This document shows positions 56,930-64,000 of a stretch of 64,000 nucleotides of DNA, piece by piece. Numbering within the stretch: position 1 is the stretch's first letter; each line of letters starts with the position of its first letter. Position numbers and translations under genes: made by a program. The notes under the pieces are model-generated. The model saw only the letters and a program-made list of their open reading frames with translations. It had not been told where the DNA came from and searched no databases. Source of the stretch: Mytilus trossulus (Eukaryota; Mollusca; Bivalvia; Mytilida; Mytilidae); NCBI RefSeq assembly GCF_036588685.1, contig NC_086386.1, positions 47,477,878 to 47,541,877 of the forward strand, read 5' to 3'.

Positions 56930-57105
56930 ATATATGAAGATGTGGTATGAGTGCCAATGAGACAACTCTCCATCCAAATAACAATTTATAAAAGTAAACC
57001 ATTAAAGGTTAATGTACAACCTTCAACACGGAGCATTGGATCAAACCGAACAACAACCTATAAAGGGCTCCAAAATTACAAGTGTAAGGTCTATTTTTTT
57101 TTATG
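56930..57105 (-). repeat. Family L fragment
   Basis: Reverse orientation: ATATGAAGATGTGGTATGAG, TGCCAATGAGACAACTCTCC, AACAATTTATAAAAGTAAAC, CTTCAACACGGAGCATTGG, TATAAAGGGCTCCAAAATTA. Confidence 0.85.
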
Positions 57106-57569
57106 TATGTGAAAAAAATATATGAGTTCTATCAACGCAATTAATTTTAGAATTTCAATGACTTCCATGTGTGATATAAGACCATCAAACTTTCTGATGG
57201 GAATTAAACAACGTGGCAAAACGAGAACAAAAGGAAATATAAAGCTAACAGTATTTATCATTCATCATAATATGTACAAAAAGTAATGAAAACAATTAAG
57301 ATCAAAATGCTGAATAATTTTCTTAATATTGTTCTTCGTTTTAATTCAATGAGCAATGGGAAAACATTTGAATTTACATTTTGCTGCGAAGGATGTGATA
57401 TATAATTAGTTCTCTTTGTTAACAGTATAATCGAAATGCATAATTAGAGAAACGACTAATGTCAACATAATAAAATGTTTATAATATGAAATAATATGAT
57501 TCATGACTTTATATGATATACGTAATCAAGATATTTAAAATGATAAATCTATAGGTGAGGAATGTTGTG

Positions 57570-57990
57570 AAATAAAGGCAACAATAGTATACCGCTGTTC
57601 AAAACTCATAAATCCATGGACAAAAAAACAAAATCGGTAATAACCGAGGGAAACGCATTGATTTTAGAGGAGAACAACGACACAACACCAAAATGCAACA
57701 CATACAGAAACGGACTAAACATTAGACAAAATCCTATGAGAATAAAAAATATAACATCAAAACCAAATAAAGAATTTGGGATAGATAAGTACCGTGACAC
57801 GTCTTATAGTAATGTAAATTCACACTCGAAAATAACAGACGACACAACGGAAACACAACGTTAAAATGTAACACATACAGAAACGAACTATAATATATAA
57901 CAATGGCCATATTCCAGACTTAGTGCAGAACACTTTTAAAGGAAAAATGGTGGGTTGAACCTGGTTTTGTGGCATGCCAAACCTCCCTTT
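57570..57990 (-). repeat. Family G copy
   Basis: Reverse orientation: AAATAAAGGCAACAATAGTA, TACCGCTGTTCAAAACTCAT, AATGGTGGGTTGAACCTGG. It begins with the same GCTGTTC / TATAC block that the 7-kb transposon interrupts at 6568-6574. It therefore provides a second empty-site reference. The open frame at 57616-57864 belongs to it. Confidence 0.8.
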
Positions 57991-58539
57991 TTTATGGTCA
58001 TGTGAAATATAACATTAAAATGACAACACAACATTACAGGACTACAATATAAATAAATAGGAGAACACAATTGACAAGGAAACAAACGAATAATAGCTTA
58101 CAAAAGACAATAAGTTTAAAATTTCAATACGCCAGAAGTGAATTTTGCCCACACAAGACTCACCAGTGACGCCAAGATACAAAAGTTTAAAAGCCGAAAC
58201 AAGAACAAAGTTGAACAGCATCGAGGACCAAAAGTTCAAAATAGTTGTGCCAAAAAAACAGCCAGGGTTTAGGTACCAGAACATCCCTATTATTTAGAAT
58301 AATTTATACTTTTGTAAACAGTAAATTTTATAAAATGACTATACAAAAGATATAAGATAAAACTGAAATATTAACTAATTACAACCGAAATACAAAAATA
58401 ACCCGAAAAAAATGTACAAACATAGACACATCCGAATAAGTTAAAACCTCAACGCAAAGTGACGTCATGTTTGAAACATGTTCAAAAATAGTATTGTAAT
58501 AGATATTAACAATTGTTTCAATGCTACTAAGATATAAAA

Positions 58540-58865
58540 AAAAAGATGTGGTATGAGTGCTTATGAAACAACTCTACGTCCAAGTCACAATTTATAAAGT
58601 CTTGAACACGGAGCGTTTGCTCACACAGAACAGCAAGCCATAAAGGGCCCCAAAAAATTACCAGTGTTAAAACCATTAAAACGACAAAACCAACAGTCTA
58701 ATCTATATAAAAACGAGAAACGAGAATCACTTATGGACCACATAAGCAAACGACAACTACTGAATAGCAGATTTCTGACTTAAGACAGGTGCAAACATTT
58801 GCAGCGGGATTAAACGTGGTTATGGTACCAAACATTCTCCCTTATCTGAAACAATAGTGTCACAT
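58540..58865 (-). repeat. Family L copy
   Basis: Reverse orientation: AAAAAGATGTGGTATGAGTG, GAAACAACTCTACGTCCAAG, TTGAACACGGAGCGTTTGC, CCATAAAGGGCCCC, AAACGACAACTACTGAATAG, TTTCTGACTTAAGACAGGTG. Confidence 0.87.
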
Positions 58866-59995
58866 CACAACATTGAAAGACACACTATACATGTCTGTAT
58901 ATGAATTTGTTATTTATATGCTTTTTTAAAGTAACAATCATATGTCCTGTTGTTTGGATTTTAACCTTATAAAACTCTTATTCTTATTTCAATGACCAAT
59001 GGCTTACCCTTCCAATGAAAGGCTATTTACTTTCCAATTAAATTTTGGAGTTCATTTGACCTATTCGTTCTTATCAAGGTAATTCCCACACGTTATAAAC
59101 AAGACATAGTATTTTCCGTCAGAAAAGAATGTCACAAACGATAATTATATTCATATTTGCACTCTAAACATGTTTATTGATATTGTATTTATGCACCTAA
59201 TTAGTATAATCAAAACATGTCATTATAATACCTTTATATAAGGTATGTATTTCATGTTGATGCCTTTTAATGTAATAGTATACAGTAGATGTTTGAAATT
59301 TTTACCGCTTTTAACAAAGTGTACGTATCTCTTGAAAGCCTTGTATGCTTAATTTTTTTTTATTAATATGCGGTCAATATTAAAAATCCGTAAAAATGGT
59401 TATAAAACATCAAGATGTTGCCGAAAGTATCCTTTACAATTTGAATCCTGGTATCTTTGATGAGTTTATTAATCTGTCTTTTACTAACTTAGAAATGACA
59501 AAGGTTCAAATATTCTTTTTAAATTTCACAGTCTATCTTTTAAATGGATAAAGGACAAAACGATCTTGATAGTATTCGCATTTTATCTTCTTTGGCCTTC
59601 GTCGTTTGTTTTCCATTTCTTAACGATCTCTGGATCTCTCAATAGAACGGATCTCAATTTCATTTAAGAGATGCATTGAGCAATGATCATAGCACATGTA
59701 GTTGTTACTGTTTAGGTAGAAGTTTCATCATTTTGGTCGTTTTATTTCATCATTCATGCCACTCTTTTATACTTATTGCGGGAACTAACCCACAAACGAC
59801 ACCATCTCTGAAATTGTATTGTCGGCAGTAATCAGGTAAAAATATTTCAAATATTTATTGGTTCGGACTATTAAATTAAGTGCTTAGTACATGAATATTA
59901 TATTATAACTTTAATATTCTGTAGTATAACATAAATACATGGCTATAAGATTAATACTGTTAAAGAAAATCGAAGTCTGCATAAGAAAAATGCCT
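58866..59995. other. AT-rich DNA with a class 1 tail fragment
   Basis: 59442-59472 carries TTGAATCCTGGTATCTTTGA and TGAGTTTATT, the sequence that follows class 1 hammerheads at 39940 and 46130, but no ribozyme core is attached. Otherwise nothing was identified. Confidence 0.5.
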
Positions 59996-59999
59996 ATAC

Positions 60000-60135
60000 C
60001 AATAGGTAATCAGGAATATGACAGTTGATATCTCGTTTGATGTGTTTGAACTTTTGATTTTGCCATTAGATAATCGGCTTTTCATTTTAAATTTTCTTCA
60101 GAGTTCAGTATTTTTGTGATTTTAGTTTTTGTCAT
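60000..60135 (+). repeat. Family G fragment
   Basis: AATCAGGAATATGACAGTTG, ATATCTCGTTTGATGTGTTT, GATTTTGCCATTAGATAATC and CAGAGTTCAGTATTTTTGTG in family G order. Confidence 0.85.
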
Positions 60136-60522
60136 TGCGCAGTTAATAAACACATACGATGTCAAATCCTGGTCTTCGAAATAGACCATACAACAAAAAA
60201 CATAGTGTAGTAACAACATGATATCTAAAAGTTCGGCACTGTGCCAAGGGTATATAACTTTACTTAAATTGCACTCAAAATGAGAAGGTACTATTCGTGA
60301 ATAATAGTTACTGTATATATGATGCAGCTATGTGCGGGGCCTATCTTTAACATTAGTCTTTATAAAAGCTCCTTTTATATGCATATGACTTTCAATCGCA
60401 GATGCAGTTTAGTTATATAAGGGAAACTCTTTAAAGAAGTACAGAAAAAATAGAGTTCGAACACTCAATTTGATGGAAGACAAATACAAATGTATAATAA
60501 AATTAAAGGTACCAATTTTCTT

Positions 60523-60566
60523 ACACCAGATGCGCAGATCGACAATATATGTCTCTTCAGTGATGC
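60523..60566 (-). ncRNA. Hammerhead ribozyme, class 2, core damaged
   Basis: Minus strand: GCATCA (stem I), CTGAAGA, GAC-ATATATT-GTC (stem II), GATC in place of GAAA, TGC/GCA joined as stem III, triplet ATC, then TGGTGT. The change in the GAAA box should abolish cleavage. All other parts pair. Confidence 0.87.
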
Positions 60567-60861
60567 TCGTAGCCAAACCAAACTTATAAAAAAAGATCAA
60601 GAGCTATACTCCAAAAGGTCCAAAAAGTATAGTCAAATCCGTGAAAGGAATCAGAGCTTTGCAAGAGGGAGATACATTCCTTAATTTATAATAATTTATA
60701 ATATTTTGTAACAGCAAATTGTAATAACACAAAAAATCCGTATTTTCATGCAAGTACCGAAGTATTGGCTACTGGGCTGGTGATACCCTCGGGGACTAAT
60801 AGTCCACCAGCAGAGGCATCGACCCAGTGGTAGTAATAATATTAACGGTACCAATTTTCTT

Positions 60862-60905
60862 GCACCAGCTGCGCATTTCGACAATATATGTCTCTTCAGT
60901 GATGC
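60862..60905 (-). ncRNA. Hammerhead ribozyme, class 2, cleavage site damaged
   Basis: Minus strand: GCATCA, CTGAAGA, GAC-ATATATT-GTC, GAAA, TGC/GCA, then AGC where a UH triplet such as ATC is required, then TGGTGC fully pairing with GCATCA. The core is complete. The single U-to-G change at position 16.1 breaks the A15.1-U16.1 pair and the UH rule. Confidence 0.88.
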
Positions 60906-61199
60906 TCGTGGTCAAAATATTTAAAATCCAAAGCTTATATAAAAGATGAAGAGCTATAATCCAAAAGGTCCAAAAAGTATAGCCAAATCCGTGAAAGGAA
61001 TCAGAGCTTTGCATGAGGGAGATACATTCCTTAATTTATAATAATTTATAATATTTTGTAATAGCAAATTTTAATAACACAAAAAATCCGTATTTTCATG
61101 CCAGTACCGAAGTACTGGCTACTGGGCTGGCGATACCAGCGGGGACGAATAGTCCACCAGCAGAGGCATCGACCCAGTAACTAATTTTATAACATTGAC

Positions 61200-62400
61200 A
61201 TAACCATATTTCAATATCTTTTATAGATTGATATGCGGTATGGCATTGTCAAAGACCGTATGTTGACCTACAGTTGCTTACAGTCTCATATTCTCAATAT
61301 TTTGGTTCATTTGAGGCGCAGGAAAGTGGAAAAATGAGTTCTACCAACGCAGATAATTTTAGAATTTACTGCCATATGTTATGCAAGATCAAGAAACACT
61401 TTAATGGGAATTAAACAACGTGGTGAAACGAAAAAAGAAAGGGAACACAAAGCACAGTATTTATCCCTTAATATATTAACATGTACGGAAATGAGCAAAC
61501 CAAGGATAAAAATGATTAATAAAATTTCTAATATTGTTTCTTGTATTTTTGTTCAATGAGTTTTTGAAACAGTTTAGATTTTATATTGTCTTGCGTAGAA
61601 TGTGGTCTATCAACCATCTTTGTGTACGGAACAAGTGAAATGCAAAATGAGAGAAACAACTATATTCATGTCAATACATGCAATGTGCATGGTTTATGTT
61701 CAATATTATAATGTAATAAACAACATGTTTGAAATGAAATCTTTATTGAGGAGATATGTTCACCCTGTATAACCCCGATACAGATGAAACCGGACGTTGA
61801 CGCGTTCGAATCGAACAAACCGTGTAACACTGAGTTCTGACAATAAAAAATAATACTTTTAAAGAAAATACAATATCTATTCTTCGAATATGTTGCGCCA
61901 ATATATTCTTTGCCATAAACCTCATTAGTTATTAAAAGGTTTTTCAAATATGTGACATCTTTATATACAAACATAAAAAAACGCACGACGATATCAGTGA
62001 TAAAACGTGCTTGGTATTTTTAAATCTTCAAAAATTAATGTTTCTCGTACCTCGTAGCTTTTTAAACATACATTTGTGAAAATTTCATATTTGAAATTAA
62101 CAAACTTATTAAGATCGTATCTTTATGTTGTGTCTAGAAAAAGAAAAGTACACATTTTAAATTGTCTTTATTTTCATGTTGTGTACGCTTCGTTGTCATT
62201 ACACCTTTTTGTACTGTACGCTTCGTTGACAACATATTGCGTTTGTCAGTGAATTGTGCATGTATTAGATTATACTTTGCATGTTAGAAAAAAAATTACT
62301 AACGTTTCATGCAGACAGCAACCTATAATAACCGTTGTATTGTTGGAACACTCGTAGAGGCATTTTGTGTATGTAAAAAAATTCTTATGTATACGAAAGT
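61200..62400. other. AT-rich DNA with weak repeat traces
   Basis: 61235-61310 has GGCATTGTCAAAGACCGTAT and GTTGACCTACAGTTG, resembling a decayed family L piece. 61330-61460 shares GTTCTACCAACGCAGA, TGGGAATTAAACAACGTGG and GTATTTATCC with 57125-57260, so a longer low-copy repeat spans both. No gene was supported. The 106-codon minus-strand open frame at 61666-61986 has no recognised motif. Confidence 0.45.
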
Positions 62401-62414
62401 GTAAATTGGTAACA

Positions 62415-62610
62415 ATAAGTAAAATCACAAAATTATTGAACTCAGAGAAAATCAAATCTGAAAGTCCCTAATCACATTGGAAAATCAAATGACAAAACAT
62501 ATAAAAAAATGAATGGACAACAACTGTCATATTCCTGACACAGGCATTTTCAAATGTAAAAAATGGAGGATAAAACCTTGTTTTATAGCGCTAAACCTCT
62601 CACTTTTTAC
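62415..62610 (-). repeat. Family G fragment
   Basis: Reverse orientation: AAAATCACAAAATTATTGAA, GAAAGTCCCTAATCACATTG, CAACTGTCATATTCCTGACA, CAGGCATTTTCAAATG and GCGCTAAACCTCTCACTTTT. Confidence 0.82.
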
Positions 62611-62919
62611 GACAGTCCCATCAAATTCTGTTATATTTACAATGATGCATGATCTAAACAGACATAATAAATAAAATAGTCCAAATATGGGAACACTAGT
62701 CGTGTTCGTGATACTATTTCAAAAAGAAACAATTTAAGAGAACACAAACGCATCTATCAAATTGAAAACACATTCAAAACTCGACAGATCCATAATATGG
62801 CTTAGCAGACATGTACACACGTCCGATTTCTAATTGGATACATTTTTTGAAAGTGTTTACGTGACAGTCAATGTACTGTTAGGGTGGTGGGTTGGTTGCT
62901 CACTTGTTTAATTCCGCCG

Positions 62920-63175
62920 AATTTTTTTTGTGTGTCGGTCCAACGTCAGTAGCCTGTAGTACATTGGTTATACAGATCTGTCATATTTTTTTCTTCTTTA
63001 ATACATAATTTTTAAGTTATCAATATATAACCGTTAGTTTCCTTGTTTTAATGGGCCTTTTTTATCAGACGATATGGTATAGGTTTTCCTCATTGTGAAA
63101 TGTTTTATAAAAACACCCATTTCATTTAAACTTAGGTGGAAAGTTGTCTCACCGGCCATCACACCACATCTACAA
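62920..63175 (+). repeat. Family L copy, diverged
   Basis: GTCGGTCCAACGTCAGTAGC, CCTGTAGTACATTGGTTATA, ACCGTTAGTTTCCTTGTTTT, GGGCCTTTTTTATCAGACGA, GGAAAGTTGTCTCACCGGCC, ATCACACCACATC. Confidence 0.75.
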
Positions 63176-63179
63176 AGCT

Positions 63180-64000
63180 TAAGATGTAAAAAATAAATAA
63201 ATTAAGAAAAATGCTTTCGTCTAGGCGAATTTGGACAAACATCGGTATTTGGAAGAGCCTTAAATTGTGAAAAGTAAGTCATTTATTGACTGTACTATAC
63301 TTTCTCTGGAACATATTTTTTGACTGTTCATTTCATCTGGAATAACGTTGAAAGTCCCAATTTTCAATAGAAACATTCCTATCTGATGTAAGTTGGTTTA
63401 ACATTGAAATTTTGGCTTTGTATGACTGATATTTTGAGTTCGACTAATTTGACTAAGTAAACAGATAAAAATTTACAATAAAATACAGAAAAAGAGTCGT
63501 CGAAACCATCTTGAATACCTTGACAAGAAAGTAATTTGTGAAGGTTTTTGTCAACGAACTGTACAATGATTATTTAAAAACGCACAACGAACGCGACACA
63601 TTTGATGGAACGAACAATACAGTTAAAGAAAACTTATTTAGTATGATATTGCGTTTATTCTAAGTTCTACGGAAAATTTGAAGGCACGCAGTAATGCAAC
63701 GTACAGTTATTTATTATTGCCTAAGGTATAAATACGCAAATGTGTATGTACGAAAAGATATTCAGCATTGTTTGTCTCATAAAACGTATGAAATTGCACC
63801 ATGTCTGTGCGTTTTGCATCGAGCAGTTTTATCAAACGTTCTATGCAATATCTAAAACTTACAACAACTGTAAAATTGAATAAATAAACTATCATGCACA
63901 TTGACATGTTTATATTTCATTGTATAAGTTCTAGAGAGGCAATCGAAATTGTTGTCATCCCAAATGTTGTCCTGATTATCGCTTCGAACGCGTCAACGTC
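63180..64000. other. AT-rich DNA at the right edge
   Basis: No gene was identified. The last 19 bases are the inverse of 61794-61812 (see findings). Confidence 0.4.

Larger units (their letters stand above)
60508..61178 (-). mobile_element. Retrozyme-like tandem dimer, 339-bp unit, each with a hammerhead
   Basis: Two head-to-tail copies begin with GGTACCAATTTTCTT at 60508 and 60847. Shared blocks include AGTATAG followed by TCAAATCCGTG, CAGAGCTTTGCA, ACAAAAAATCCGTATTTTCA, AGTCCACCAGCAGAGGCATC and GACCCAGT. The first unit has an extra ~18 bp before the second copy. The second has a ~15-bp insertion after its ribozyme and stops at 61178. Each unit carries a class 2 hammerhead on the minus strand. 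Such HHR-bearing tandem monomers match the retrozyme form described in plants and animals, in which circular RNAs are reverse transcribed by another element. No coding is present. Confidence 0.85.

Noticed and set aside
61666..61986. 106-codon minus-strand open frame as a gene
   Set aside because: No motif, no splice context and no partner exon. Nearby DNA is repeat-like.

Overview
This is an AT-rich eukaryotic window with no operons and no bacterial or phage features. It looks like a bivalve mollusc genome, most likely a mussel such as Mytilus. That is inferred from a temptin-like secreted protein, short-stem-III hammerhead ribozyme repeats, and several dispersed repeat families whose style I associate with mussels. 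No database was searched, so the species is not established.

Three spliced genes are supported, each by open exons, GT/AG junctions and matching phases. Two are related to each other and face away from each other from a 251-bp gap. Gene B is on the minus strand (34919-38822, 258 aa). Gene A is on the plus strand (39074-42284, 237 aa). Both have three coding exons with phase-1 introns at equivalent places, similar beta-strand-rich blocks, and a minisatellite in intron 2. Their layout resembles the pore-forming N-terminal domain of gasdermins without an inhibitory C-terminal domain, but this is a tentative fold-level reading. The third gene (50897-55668, minus, 159 aa) encodes a secreted temptin-like protein that lacks some usual temptin cysteines.

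Most of the rest is mobile or repetitive DNA. 1-4438 is a ~1.08-kb tandem array running off the left edge. 6575-13735 is a 7.16-kb DNA transposon with terminal inverted repeats and a 7-bp target duplication. It interrupts a dispersed repeat whose empty form occurs elsewhere in the window, and it contains a broken IS3EU-like integrase/transposase, a nested fold-back element and a SINE-like repeat. 18085-20360 is a decayed RTE-type LINE split by an ~0.9-kb insertion. 26066-26965 and 31350-32600 are two decayed reverse-transcriptase elements of one family. 44157-49239 is a 5.08-kb element with long inverted termini carrying 177-180 bp satellite units in a higher-order pattern. 60508-61178 is a tandem dimer of a 339-bp unit, each with a hammerhead ribozyme. 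Three short dispersed families recur on both strands and are called here family L (ends in a CATACCACATCTTC motif), family R (centred on GGGTTCGTGT) and family G (GAATTTTCCTCGGAGTT).

The least expected signal is a set of hammerhead ribozyme-like motifs in two sequence classes. Most have one or two decisive core or stem changes. Two sites show HHR-body-HHR spacing typical of circular-RNA-derived retrozymes. Gaps are noted where I saw nothing identifiable.
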